From positions 16,441-80,440 of the forward strand of contig MIAR01000037.1 in NCBI GenBank assembly GCA_001829185.1: DNA of 64,000 nt, written 5' to 3'. Positions 8,593 through 17,700 of the stretch are shown here, one piece after another. This stretch comes from Spirochaetes bacterium GWB1_60_80. GTDB taxonomy: Bacteria; Spirochaetota; Spirochaetia; Treponematales; UBA12059. A program made the position numbers and the translations under genes. A model generated the notes under the pieces. The model did no database searches. It had not been told where the DNA came from and was given only the letters and a program-made list of their open reading frames with translations. The stretch's first letter is position 1; each line of letters begins with the position of its first letter.

Positions 8593-8913
8593 TCAGCGCT
8601 CCAGTTTCTCGGTATATTCCCGATAAGGGCCGAGGAACTTCTCGTAGGTCTGGCGTAATTCCACCGCCAGCTTGTCGTCTAGGCCGCTGCTACCCTTGTC
8701 GACCATTTCCATCATGGTTATAGCGATGCGCAGGGCGGCGTCCAGCGGCTCAGCCAGGTCCTTGCCCTTCTTCTCTAGCGAGCTGACGGCGAAATTGCAG
8801 CGGAAAAAGCGCTCCAGCTGCGTCAGGATGACGTCCACGCCGACGATGTTCCTGGCCACGGCCTCGTTGTTGGCCTGCAGGGTGCTGTCTATCAGTACCA
8901 GTTTTTCATGCAT
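8593..8913 (-). CDS. Small hypothetical protein, mostly helical
   Basis: A 106-residue soluble protein I do not recognise. It is rich in charged and hydrophobic residues with helical periodicity: ALRIAITMMEMV, a stretch with GKDLAEPLD, and an acidic-basic tail YREYTEKLER. There is no signal peptide or metal motif. The second ATG (8913) is chosen because AAGGGG stands 7 bases before it; the first ATG at 8919 is too close. It is convergent with the nitroreductase gene. Confidence 0.65.
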   Translation of the reverse strand: MHEKLVLIDSTLQANNEAVARNIVGVDVILTQLERFFRCNFAVSSLEKKGKDLAEPLDAALRIAITMMEMVDKGSSGLDDKLAVELRQTYEKFLGPYREYTEKLER

Positions 8914-9003
8914 CGCCATCCCCTTCCCGGTCTGATTCCGGTATTCCCAGTATAGGAGTCGGCAGCGCTATTTGCAAACGCCGAAGCCGGCCAGCCGATT
9001 TTC

Positions 9004-9033
9004 CTGGCAAAAACCGGTCTTCTCAATTATAGT
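9004..9033 (+). promoter_or_regulatory. Promoter 6 bases before the kinase ATG (leaderless)
   Basis: CTGGCA (9004-9009), an 18-base spacer and TATAGT (9028-9033) stand 6 bases from ATG 9040, so transcription should begin on or next to the start codon. No Shine-Dalgarno sequence is present. Confidence 0.5.
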
Positions 9034-9039
9034 TGCAGC

Positions 9040-10827
9040 ATGAAGCAGCGAACCATATTCTGTCTGGTCATCTTCTGCCTCCTGGCTAGTCAGGCCTCCG
9101 CCCAGTACCAATTAAGCGAAGCTGAGAAACGCTGGTTGGCGGAACGCGAAGAAGTGGTTTTTGCCGGTCAGATTTCCTATCCGCCTTTCGAATTTATCCA
9201 CCCGCGCTATGGCGATTACACGGGCATGTCGATTGACTTGATCCGCTGGATTGCCACCGAGTACGGTTTCACGACGGTCTTTCGGCCCATGCCCTTCGCT
9301 GCCGCCCAACAGGCGGTGGTCATCGGCACGGCCGACGCCATGACCGGTATCTTTGAAAGCGAAGAACGCCGCCAACGCTATGATTTCAGCGACGAGGTCT
9401 TCGCGGTACCGGCTTCCATCTTCGTCCACGCCGAACGCAACGACATCATCGAACTTCTGGATCTGGATGGCAAACGGGTGGCCGTCCAGCGCGGCGACTA
9501 CGCCATCGAGTACCTGGGCGCGCAGAACATCGAGGTCGACTGGGTCTATACCACCGACTTTCAGACGGCCCTGGCCATGGTGGCCGCGCGCGAGGCCGAC
9601 GCCTTGATTGGCGACGAGCAGATCGTCTACTGGCACCTGTACAGCGCCAGCCTGACCAATACCATCAAGAAGGTGGCGACCGCGCTGTACATCGGGTCGG
9701 ACTGCATGGCCGTGGCTAAGGGCAACAGCATCTTACTGTCCATCCTGCAAAAAGGCCTGCGCAAAGCCAAGGCCACCGGCGTGCTGCGAACCATCGGTCA
9801 GAAGTGGCTGGGCGTCTCCTTTGCCGTCGAGGAGCCAGGGCTGGACCGCTGGCGCTGGCCGCTGATTATCGGCCTGGCCTTGATGGCTCCGCTCAGCTTG
9901 GGCGTGCTGTTGTGGACCATGCAGCTACGCCGACTGGTGCGTAGCAAGACCACCGAACTGCAGAACCTGAACGCGCACCTGCGCCAGAGCAATGAGTCGC
10001 TCAGCTACGCTAACAGTCAACTGATGAAGGATATGGAGGAACGCGCCCGCTTGGCCGAGGAAGGCCGGCGCCTGGAAGCGCGCATGATCAAGGCCCAAAG
10101 CCACGAAAGCCTGGCCCTGATGGCCGGCAACATTGCCCACGACTTCAACAACAGCCTGATGGGCATTATCGCGGCCATCGATTCGGCCCTAGCCCTTCAG
10201 CCGGGCGAGCCTCTGGACGAAACAACCAGGCAGAACCTGGCCAGCGCCGGCGGCAAAGCCAAAAGCGCTGGCGAATTGGCGCGGCGGATGTTGGAATTCG
10301 CCGGACAAAGCTCCTTTAACCGGGTAAATATCACGCTGAACGAACTATTGCGCGACGTGCAACCCTTGCTAGCGGCCAGTACGGCCGCGGCCATCGAGAT
10401 CATTAACGCCATACCCGACGAAGCAATCGCCATCAAGGGCGATCCCGGACAGATCAAGCAGGCCATCCTCAACCTGCTCATCAACGCCGTGGAGGCTTCG
10501 GCCGAGTCGCGTCTACCGGTCCAGCTGACCCTATGGCGGGGCCAGCTGGCCGAACCAGGCCGGCACCAGGCGAGAGCCGGCAACGAATTGCCGCCCGACG
10601 AGTACGCCCACATTCGCATCCAGGACACCGGCAGCGGCATCGACCGAACCATCATGGAGCGGCTGTTTGACCCGTATTATACCACCAAACGAGCTGGCCG
10701 GGGCCTCGGCCTGGCGGCGGCGGCCGGTATCATCAAGGCTCACGGCGGCGCCATTACCGTAGAAAGCGACCGGCATCACGGCAGCTGTTTTACCATCATT
10801 CTGCCCCTGGTTGAACCAGCCGGCTGA
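9040..10827 (+). CDS. Histidine kinase with periplasmic solute-binding (SBP_bac_3) sensor
   Basis: A 595-residue sensor kinase. A signal peptide (first about 21 residues, ending SQASA) leads into a family-3 solute-binding domain (about 30-255; SYPPFEFIHPRYGDYTGMSI and ADAMTGIFESEERR are typical). One membrane helix (about 268-292) and a coiled coil follow. The HisKA region has His367 in NIAHDFNNSLMGI, and the HATPase domain has NLLINAVEAS, DTGSGID and GRGLGLAAAAG. It resembles EvgS/BvgS-type periplasmic sensors, which read amino acids or small organics, but has no receiver domain. No response regulator gene is adjacent, so it is an orphan kinase. Confidence 0.93.
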   Translation: MKQRTIFCLVIFCLLASQASAQYQLSEAEKRWLAEREEVVFAGQISYPPFEFIHPRYGDYTGMSIDLIRWIATEYGFTTVFRPMPFAAAQQAVVIGTADAMTGIFESEERRQRYDFSDEVFAVPASIFVHAERNDIIELLDLDGKRVAVQRGDYAIEYLGAQNIEVDWVYTTDFQTALAMVAAREADALIGDEQIVYWHLYSASLTNTIKKVATALYIGSDCMAVAKGNSILLSILQKGLRKAKATGVLRTIGQKWLGVSFAVEEPGLDRWRWPLIIGLALMAPLSLGVLLWTMQLRRLVRSKTTELQNLNAHLRQSNESLSYANSQLMKDMEERARLAEEGRRLEARMIKAQSHESLALMAGNIAHDFNNSLMGIIAAIDSALALQPGEPLDETTRQNLASAGGKAKSAGELARRMLEFAGQSSFNRVNITLNELLRDVQPLLAASTAAAIEIINAIPDEAIAIKGDPGQIKQAILNLLINAVEASAESRLPVQLTLWRGQLAEPGRHQARAGNELPPDEYAHIRIQDTGSGIDRTIMERLFDPYYTTKRAGRGLGLAAAAGIIKAHGGAITVESDRHHGSCFTIILPLVEPAG

Positions 10828-10857
10828 GGCCCACCCGGCCAAACGGCCGCCAACGGC

Positions 10858-10885
10858 TTGACGATATTTGATTTTTCAGTACAAT
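10858..10885 (+). promoter_or_regulatory. Sigma70-type promoter of the lytic transglycosylase gene
   Basis: TTGACG (10858-10863), a 16-base spacer and TACAAT (10880-10885). The predicted 40-base leader contains a TGCGC-TAAA-GCGCA hairpin and then GGAGGGG just before the coding region. Confidence 0.65.
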
Positions 10886-10931
10886 CCTGCGTACATTGCG
10901 CTAAAGCGCACTACTTGCATGGAGGGGACCT

Positions 10932-11687
10932 ATTTTTAAACGATTATCGCACCCGCCACGCTGGCCAACCGGGCTGACAACCGGTTTGCTGCTGGCCACT
11001 TTTTGCATCCTGGGCACGGCCTGCGCCCCGGACTCCAACCTGGACGGCGCCTACGCCCAGGTCTACTTGCCGCACGATTTCCGGCAATTGAGCACCCTGC
11101 GGGCCGACGAATTCGCCCAAGCGGCGGCGTCCACCCAACGCCTGGACCACATCCAGGACCTATATCGAGCCGACGAGACCCGCGAGGCCACCATCAGCTT
11201 CTTTGAAGCCCTGACCGGTTCCCGCCTCGTCAGCCAGCTCATCCTGGGCGAGGCGGCCCGGCTGGACATCGCCCCCGCCCTGGCCTTTGCGCTGGCCTGG
11301 CAGGAAAGCCGCTTCCAACCCCGCGCCGTCGGCCCGACCAACGTCAACCAGACGGTCGACCGCGGCTTGTTCCAGCTCAATTCGCGCACCTTTGCCCACA
11401 TCAAGGCCGAGGACTTCTTCGACCCGGCCATCAATGCCCGCCTGGGCCTGACCCATCTGGCCTTCTGCCTGCGCCAAGGCGGCAACGAAGTGGTGGCCCT
11501 GGCCATCTACAACGCCGGCCTGAACCGGATCCGCGGCACCGGCACGCCGCTAACCACCCTCAACTACATCAACCGCATCATCGGCTACCGCGACAAGCTG
11601 GAAGCGCTCTTCGAGGCCCAGGTGGTGGCCAACTACAGCCAAGAAACCCTGCTGGTACACGCCAGCTCGTTTGAGACGGAAATGTGA
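10932..11687 (+). CDS. Exported lytic transglycosylase (SLT domain), probable ATT start
   Basis: A protein of about 251 residues with a C-terminal lysozyme-like SLT domain: catalytic-Glu segment LAWQESRFQPRA, then RGLFQLNSRTF, NARLGLTHL and ALAIYNAGLNRI. It should cleave peptidoglycan glycan strands in the periplasm. From an ATT codon at 10932, 6-7 bases after GGAGGGG, the frame reads FKRLSHPPRW and then a hydrophobic signal segment ending LGTACA. The first standard start, TTG 10986, would cut the signal peptide in half and has no ribosome-binding site. ATT initiation is rare but known (infC, pcnB); a base-call error of ATG is the alternative. A lipobox at LGTAC is weak. Confidence 0.82.
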   Translation: MFKRLSHPPRWPTGLTTGLLLATFCILGTACAPDSNLDGAYAQVYLPHDFRQLSTLRADEFAQAAASTQRLDHIQDLYRADETREATISFFEALTGSRLVSQLILGEAARLDIAPALAFALAWQESRFQPRAVGPTNVNQTVDRGLFQLNSRTFAHIKAEDFFDPAINARLGLTHLAFCLRQGGNEVVALAIYNAGLNRIRGTGTPLTTLNYINRIIGYRDKLEALFEAQVVANYSQETLLVHASSFETEM

Positions 11688-11738
11688 GGTACGGGTTGAC
11701 CAGGTGACCAGGCGGCGCAGGCCGGCGGTGCCTGGCGC

Positions 11739-12611
11739 TCAGCCTGGCTGGCGCTCAGCCTGACTGGCGCGCCAGCCGGCGCTGGCGTGGTAACTGGTGC
11801 GGGCCAGCGGAGAAGCCACCACGGCGCTGAAGCCTTCCGCCCTGGCCATGGCGGCCAGCTCGTCGAAACGTTGCGGGCTGAGATATTCCAGCACTGGCAC
11901 TTGCTTCAGACTAGGTTGCAGATACTGACCCAGCACCAGGATATCGCAGCCGACAGTCCGCAACTCACGCATCGTGGCCAGCAACTCGTCGGCGGTCTCG
12001 CCCAGCCCCAGCAACAAGCTGGACTTGGTAACAAAGCCGGCGGCATGGGCCTCGGCCAGGGTCTGCAGCGACAGGTCGAAACTGGCCCGGGCGTCGCGCA
12101 CGCCCTGCAGGCGCCGCACCGTCTCCACGTTATGGGCCAACACGGTCGGTCCGGCCGCCAGCACGGTGGCCAACTCGGCGCCACGATAGTCGGCCGTCAG
12201 CACTTCCACTTCCACCGTCGGGTTGGCCTGGCGGATGGCCCGGATGCAGGCCGCAAAGTGCGCCGCGCCGCGGTCTGATAGGTCATCGCGGTCGACGCTG
12301 GTCAACACGGCATACTTGAGCTTGAGTTCCTGAATGGCCGCCGCCAGCTGTTGCGGCTCGTCCGGGTTGGGGATTGCGCCTTCTTTAGCCGTGGCCACGG
12401 CGCAGAAGCGGCAGCCTCGGGTGCAGACGTCGCCCAATACCATGAAGGTGGCGGTGCCGCAGCCCCAGCATTCGGCCTTGTTGGGGCAAGCCGCCTCGTC
12501 GCAGACGGTATGCAGCCCCCGGTCGCGCAACAGTCGGCTCATGGCCAGAGCCTGCGGTCCCTGCGGTATCTTGACCTTTAGCCAGGCCGGCTTGCGGATG
12601 GCCAGGGCCAC
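11739..12611 (-). CDS. lipA: Lipoyl synthase
   Basis: Radical-SAM enzyme that inserts two sulfurs into octanoyl groups on lipoyl domains or GcvH. It has the LipA-specific auxiliary cluster motif CDEAACPNKAEC, the radical-SAM motif CTRGCRFC, and the C-terminal RTSYHAS that supplies the Ser ligand. GTG 12611 gives 290 residues, the normal family length. The frame stays open upstream to 12830, but that part is inside a mobile element (12642-12877) and is not LipA-like. No strong ribosome-binding site is visible before GTG. Neither lipB nor a lipoylated enzyme is nearby. Confidence 0.95.
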   Translation of the reverse strand: MALAIRKPAWLKVKIPQGPQALAMSRLLRDRGLHTVCDEAACPNKAECWGCGTATFMVLGDVCTRGCRFCAVATAKEGAIPNPDEPQQLAAAIQELKLKYAVLTSVDRDDLSDRGAAHFAACIRAIRQANPTVEVEVLTADYRGAELATVLAAGPTVLAHNVETVRRLQGVRDARASFDLSLQTLAEAHAAGFVTKSSLLLGLGETADELLATMRELRTVGCDILVLGQYLQPSLKQVPVLEYLSPQRFDELAAMARAEGFSAVVASPLARTSYHASAGWRASQAERQPG

Positions 12612-12641
12612 GCTCAGCCGCCCTGGCCGGGGCTGGCCGCC

Positions 12642-12877
12642 AGGAGTCTGTCGGGCTTTGGATTTTGGCCCAGCGAAAGCGAGCCACGAGTGGAAAATTG
12701 GTGAGGATTGAGGGTCATACTTCCTGTATGACCCGATTGACGAACCGATTTTACGCCGTAGGGCGCTGAGATCGGCCAAAAAGCGTGAAAAATCCCCCGA
12801 GATACTGGATTCATCAGATTTATCACCCAATTTTTCCTGACAATCATTCTTCGCGTTCCAAAGCCCGACAGACTCCT
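12642..12877. mobile_element. Miniature inverted-repeat element (MITE), family 2, between lipA and tetR
   Basis: A 236-bp segment bounded by perfect 20-bp inverted repeats, AGGAGTCTGTCGGGCTTTGG at 12642-12661 and its complement at 12858-12877. It encodes no transposase. Inside is a perfect palindrome GGGTCATAC-N5-GTATGACCC (12712-12734). It begins 31 bases upstream of the lipA GTG and covers the 3' end of the tetR gene. I see no clear target duplication. The ends look like those of an insertion sequence, so it is probably mobilised in trans. No second copy was noticed in the window. Confidence 0.8.
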
Positions 12878-13461
12878 AGGCGCCCGATAAACAGTTTGGC
12901 GGCCGCCAGCAGGTCGGAGGACTCGGTGCGGCTGAGAATGGTGGCCCGGAAGACGGTGGCCTCCAGCATCGAGTAGAGCATGTCGATGACCACCTTGACC
13001 GGCAGTTTGGCCAGCTCGCCTTGCTTCTGGCCGTGGATAAGCACGCCAGATAGGATATGGCGGACGCGGATGGTGCGCCGGCGTAGGCGCTGGTAAGGAT
13101 CGCCGCCGGTCCGAGCCAGGTACATCAAATAGTCGCAGATGACCGTCAGGAGTTTCTTCTGGCCGCTGGACTCGCCGATGATCAGCTCCATCAGCCGTTC
13201 CAGCTTCTTGACGGCCGAAAGCTGGGCGTCGTCAGCCACTTCGCGCAGCCGCGACTCGAGCACTTCGGTAAACAGCTTGATGCTGAAAATGAAAACTTCG
13301 CGCTTGTTCTTGAAATACAGGTAGAGGATGGTGCGGGTTATGCCGCAGCGGTCGGCGATCTTCTGGAAGGTGGTATCGCTGTAGCCTTCCTCGACGAAGA
13401 CATCGAGCGCCTTCTCCAGGATTTCGCGTCGCCGCTTATCGTGTTCGACCACCGCTGACAT
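12844..13461 (-). CDS. TetR-family transcriptional regulator
   Basis: A 205-residue repressor. The N-terminal helix-turn-helix reads LEKALDVFVEEGYSDTTFQ, IADRCGITRTILYLYFKNKRE; the rest is an all-helical ligand domain. The last ten or so residues (GVCRALEREE and the stop) come from the terminal repeat of the mobile element at 12642-12877, so the original C-terminus has been replaced, probably harmlessly. AAGGGGG precedes ATG 13461. It is divergent from the membrane acyltransferase gene and may bind the palindrome at 13559-13584. The ligand is unknown. Confidence 0.93.
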   Translation of the reverse strand: MSAVVEHDKRRREILEKALDVFVEEGYSDTTFQKIADRCGITRTILYLYFKNKREVFIFSIKLFTEVLESRLREVADDAQLSAVKKLERLMELIIGESSGQKKLLTVICDYLMYLARTGGDPYQRLRRRTIRVRHILSGVLIHGQKQGELAKLPVKVVIDMLYSMLEATVFRATILSRTESSDLLAAAKLFIGRLGVCRALEREE

Positions 13462-13558
13462 GGGGCCCCCTTTTTGGAATGCTCAACAGGCTTGAGCTGC
13501 CAGCCGGAATAGTGTAGGCTGACGGCGGACGGCGGCCATAAGACTGGATTGATTCAAA

Positions 13559-13584
13559 TTGACGAAATAGCAACAATTTGTCAA
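13559..13584. promoter_or_regulatory. Candidate TetR operator
   Basis: TTGACGAA-N10-TTTGTCAA is a near-perfect inverted repeat (one G-T position in 8 pairs) in the AT-rich divergent spacer between tetR and the acyltransferase gene. Size and position suit a TetR-dimer site controlling one or both genes. Confidence 0.45.
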
Positions 13585-13646
13585 GTACCCGCCAGTCCCC
13601 TGCCCGCCGGCCGGAATCAGATTCCCGCACCACTCTGGAGCCGCCC

Positions 13647-14519
13647 GTGAACCCGAAGCCATTGAGCCGCAAAGCCCATCGCCGCCCCTTTATCGACGCC
13701 TGTCGCGGCTTCTGCGTCCTGGGCATGATCCTGTTCCATGCCCTCTACATCCTGCGCATGCACAACCTGGTGGCCGTCGACCTCTGGAACGTCTTCTGGT
13801 GGTGGTTTGCCCGCCTTTTTGCCGCGGCCTTCGTCGGCCTGTCCGGCTGGTCGCTGGCCGCCAAACGGGCCAGCCTGACGGCGGCGGCTGACGCTGCCGC
13901 GACGGTACCCGGGGCGGCCACACCGTCCACTAGCCTGGTGCTCTGGCGGACGCCGTTGCGGCGCGCGCTCAAGCTAGGCCTCCTGGCCGCCGCCATCAGC
14001 CTGGTCACCCGTCTTTTGTTCGGGCCGACCAGTTTCGTGTTCTTTGGCGTATTACATCTACTATGCCTGTCCGGCCTACTCGGCTGGCCACTGGCCGCCC
14101 GCCCCCGTCTGGCCGCCGTCGTCGGCGCCTTAACCCTGGCCGCCGGTTTGCTCCTCGGCAAGCAGCACTTTAACGGCCTGGCCCTGGCCTGGCTGGGCTT
14201 CCGGCCGGCCGGCCACCAGCCGATGGATTACCTGCCGCTGCTGCCCTGGTTCGCCTGGACGGCCTTCGGCAGCGTCGCCTTCCACCTCGGTCGCCGTTTC
14301 GCCCCCCGGCCGGCCGCGGTCGCAGCAGCCGTACCCGCAGCAGCAGCAGCCGCAGCAACAACAGCCGCGACCGCCCGGCCAGCCCCGGCCATACCCAGCC
14401 GTCGTATACCTGCCCCGGCCGCCGGCTTAGTCTGGCTGGGGCGGCACTCGCTGGCCGTCTACCTGACGCACGTGCCATTGCTCTACGGCCTGGCCCAGCT
14501 GTTGGTCAGGCTGCGTTAG
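13647..14519 (+). CDS. DUF1624 / HGSNAT-like multi-pass membrane acyltransferase
   Basis: About 290 residues, roughly eight membrane segments. The opening FIDACRGFCVLGMILFHALY is the signature of the heparan-alpha-glucosaminide acetyltransferase-like (DUF1624) family, which moves acyl groups across membranes to sugars; LPLLPWFAWTAFG is also typical. A low-complexity Ala/Thr insert (about residues 225-255, built on CAG/GCA repeats) precedes the last helix, WLGRHSLAVYLTHVPLLYG. GTG 13647 with GGAG 8 bases upstream is preferred over a TTG at 13578 that lies in the operator. It is probably controlled by the divergent TetR. The substrate is unknown. Confidence 0.8.
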   Translation: MNPKPLSRKAHRRPFIDACRGFCVLGMILFHALYILRMHNLVAVDLWNVFWWWFARLFAAAFVGLSGWSLAAKRASLTAAADAAATVPGAATPSTSLVLWRTPLRRALKLGLLAAAISLVTRLLFGPTSFVFFGVLHLLCLSGLLGWPLAARPRLAAVVGALTLAAGLLLGKQHFNGLALAWLGFRPAGHQPMDYLPLLPWFAWTAFGSVAFHLGRRFAPRPAAVAAAVPAAAAAAATTAATARPAPAIPSRRIPAPAAGLVWLGRHSLAVYLTHVPLLYGLAQLLVRLR

Positions 14520-14616
14520 CCGGCAATCGGCCGGATCAAACCCAGTGGCGACCAGACTGAAGCCAGCCAAAGGCGCGGAAAGGCATGACAAAGCCGGCGC
14601 AATGGTCTATCATTAC

Positions 14617-14745
14617 CGGGATGCTGAAAAAGCCGGTAGCTTTTCCAACATCCTTGACAATTTCTCGTATAGCTTACGCTATACTGCGTAATTGTATTGG
14701 CTTTTGAAGTGTTGAAAAGCCACATTCGCGTTTTTCAACACCTTA
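14617..14745 (-). mobile_element. Three-hairpin MITE, family 1, copy A (degenerate)
   Basis: 129 bp, the same length as copy B (32988-33116), in reverse orientation and by my alignment differing from it at 18 positions (about 86% identical). The differences include paired changes that keep the stems: GCATAGC/GCTATGC becomes GTATAGC/GCTATAC, and the third stem swaps T-A for A-T. The outer ends are eroded (TAAGG in place of CAGGG), and no clean target duplication remains. It lies 42 bases upstream of the GH13 gene. Confidence 0.85.
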
Positions 14746-14787
14746 TTTGCAACGACGCCATTCGAGCACAGTTAACGGGAGTCCACG

Positions 14788-17700
14788 ATGACCAAAACCA
14801 GCGCCTTATGCCTGACCCTGACAGCCTTCGACCCGGCCGGCGCGCCAGAGCGCGGCGCCCGCTTGTATATACCCGTCTCGCGCCAGGCCAGGGCTCAACT
14901 GGGTCTGGACGAGGCGCCCTTCAGTTCCCGCGGCTCGCTGGTTTTCGCCGACTTCTTCGCCGCCCGCCTGACGGCCGCCCGTATCAACGAGAAGCAGCCG
15001 GGCCAGCCAGTGCGCGCCGGCCAGCTCAACGCCGCCGCCCTGCTGCACGAAATCGCCCACCTGGTCTGCGCCCACTACCGGCTGCAGGTGCGCCCGACGG
15101 TCTACGGCGAAGCGCTGACCAGGCTGGAAGACAGCCTCGGCGAAGCGGCCTGTACCCAGCTATTGCTGGAATTAGTCAACCGCTTCCCGCCGCCGGAGGT
15201 TTACCGTGGTAAGGTTAGCGCCATCGGCTGGTTGATCGGCTCCACCGACGGACAACCGCACCGCCACGACGCCCTTGAGGAGCTGATGCTCTTGCGCCTA
15301 GCCAACGAGAACCCGGCCTTCGCGCCGCTGCGCTTCCTGTTCGACGACAGCGACTTGTGCCGCGAGCTGCCGGTAGCCAGGGCTATGGCCGAGCTGGAGA
15401 GCAGCCTGGCCGCCATACCCGGCGGCGGCCCCAACAACGAGACGCTGCTGGAATTGCTGCGGGCGCCGATGCGGGCCGCCCCCGATTCCCTGGCCGGCCA
15501 GCTGGCCTGGGTGCGCGGCAACTGGGGGCTCCTGATCGGCAGCCACTTGCGTAAACTGCTCGGCGGCGTCGACCTCTTGGCCGAGGAGGACAAGCCGGTC
15601 TTCTACGGCCCCGGCCCGTCCCAAGTCCTGACCTTCGACAAGGCCGACTCCGAATACGAAGCCTTCAGCCAGGACAAGGACTGGATGCCGCGCGTTGTCA
15701 TGATAGCTAAAAGCACCTTAGTCTGGCTCGACCAGCTCAGCAAGCAGTACGGCCGGGCTATTAACAGCCTGGACGCCATCCCCGACCAGGAGCTCGACCT
15801 CATGGCCAGCCGCGGCTTCAACGCCCTGTGGCTGATTGGCCTGTGGGAACGCAGCGACGCCAGCCGCCGCATCAAGGAGCTGTGCGGCAACCCGGAAGCC
15901 GCGGCCAGCGCCTACGCCCTGCACGACTACGAGATCGCCGGCGAACTGGGCGGTTGGGGCGCGCTGGAGAACCTGCGCCACCGCGCCCTGAGCCGCGGCA
16001 TCCGCCTGGCGGCCGACATGGTGCCCAACCACACCGGCATCGACTCGGACTGGGTGCGCCAGCGCCCGCAGCTCTTCATCCAGCGCGACCGGCCGCCCTT
16101 CCCCGGCTACAGCTACTCCGGCGAGAACCTGTCGCGCGACCCGGCCATCGGCCTCTGGCTGGAGGACCACTACTACAGCCGCAGCGATGCCGCCGTGGTC
16201 TTCAAGCGCGTCCACTTCGCCTCCGGCCACACCACCTACATCTACCACGGCAACGACGGCACCAGCATGCCCTGGAACGACACCGCCCAGATCGATTTCC
16301 TGAACCCCGAGGCTCGGGCCGCCGTCATCGAGCGCATCCTGCACGTCGCCCGCAATTTCCCGATCATCCGCTTCGACGCCGCCATGATCATGGCCAAGCG
16401 CCACTTCCGCCGTCTGTGGTACCCCGAGCCGGGCCACGGCGGCGACATCGCCAGCCGGTCCGAGAGCGCCCTGAGCCGCCACGATTTCGACGCCGCCATG
16501 CCCCAGGAATTCTGGCGCGAGGTGGTGGACGCCTGCGCCCGCGAGACGCCGGACTGCCTGCTCCTGGCTGAGGCCTTCTGGATGATGGAAGGCTACTTCG
16601 TGCGCACCCTGGGCATGCACCGCGTCTACAACTCGGCCTTCATGAACATGCTGCGCCAGAAGGAAAACAAGAAATACCGCGACACCATCAAGAATACCCA
16701 GGAATTCGACAAGGACATCCTGAAACGCTTCGTCAACTTCATGAACAACCCCGACGAGGAGACGGCCGTCAACCAGTTCGGCAAGGACGACCACTACATC
16801 GGCGTCTGCAGCCTGATGGCCACCCTGCCCGGCCTGCCGATGTTCGGCCACGGCCAGGTGGAGGGCTTTACCGAGAAATACGGTATGGAATACCGCCGCG
16901 CCTACCGCGACGAACAGCCCGACCACGGCCTGGTCACCAGGCACGAACGCGAGATTTTCCCGCTGCTCAAGCGGCGTTACCTGTTTTCCGGGGTGGACAA
17001 CTTCGCCCTGTTCGACGTCTACCGGACCGACGGCTCGGTGGACGAGAACATCTTCGCCTTCGTCAACGGCGCCGGCAGCGAACGGGCGCTGGTGTTGTTC
17101 AACAACGCCTGGGAACGTTCCAGCGGTACCATCCACCAGTCCAGCCCCTGGGCGGTCAAGCACGAAGATGGCAGCCGCAGCCAGACCAACACCACCATCG
17201 CCGCCGCCCTACGCCTGGCCGGCGGACCGGGTCGCTATTTGGCGATGCAGGAGCAGCGCACCGGGCTGTGGTACCTGCGCTCCAGCGACTTCGTGCATTC
17301 CGGCGGCCTATACGTCGAGCTGGACGGCTTCCGCACCCAAGTCTTCCTGCACATCCACGAGGCGGTCGACAGTGACGGTTCCTGGACCCAGCTGCACGAC
17401 AACCTGCAAGGCCAAGGGGTGCCGGATATCCAAGCCGCCTTGCAGGACATCCGCCACGCCGCCCTGTACCGCCAGTTCAACGCCGTCTTCGGCGCCGCCT
17501 ACATGGCCCTGGCCCACGACGACCAGCGCCAGGCCGACCCGCAGTTTGCCAGTCGCCTGGAAACGCTGCTAGCCAGCTTGATGGACTTGGCCACGGCCAG
17601 CGCCAGCGCTAACCTGCTGGCCAGCGCCGGCACCACCCTCCCGACGGCGCCCGATACCGCTGCCGCTGCCGCCGGCCGGTCCTGGCGTGAAGGCTGCGCC

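Noticed and set aside
10932..11050. Lipoprotein processing of the lytic transglycosylase at LGTAC
   Set aside because: The -3 residue is Gly and the -4 Leu, so the lipobox is poor; a plain signal peptide or a weak lipoprotein signal cannot be separated by eye.
12612..12830. A 73-residue N-terminal extension of lipoyl synthase in the same open frame
   Set aside because: The extension lies almost wholly inside the mobile element at 12642-12877, has no LipA similarity, and GTG 12611 gives the normal family length.
15718..17163. Long minus-strand open frame (481 codons) opposite the GH13 gene
   Set aside because: Antisense shadow of GC-rich codon usage: His/Val/Ala/Gly-biased, no domain, and directly opposite conserved catalytic motifs.
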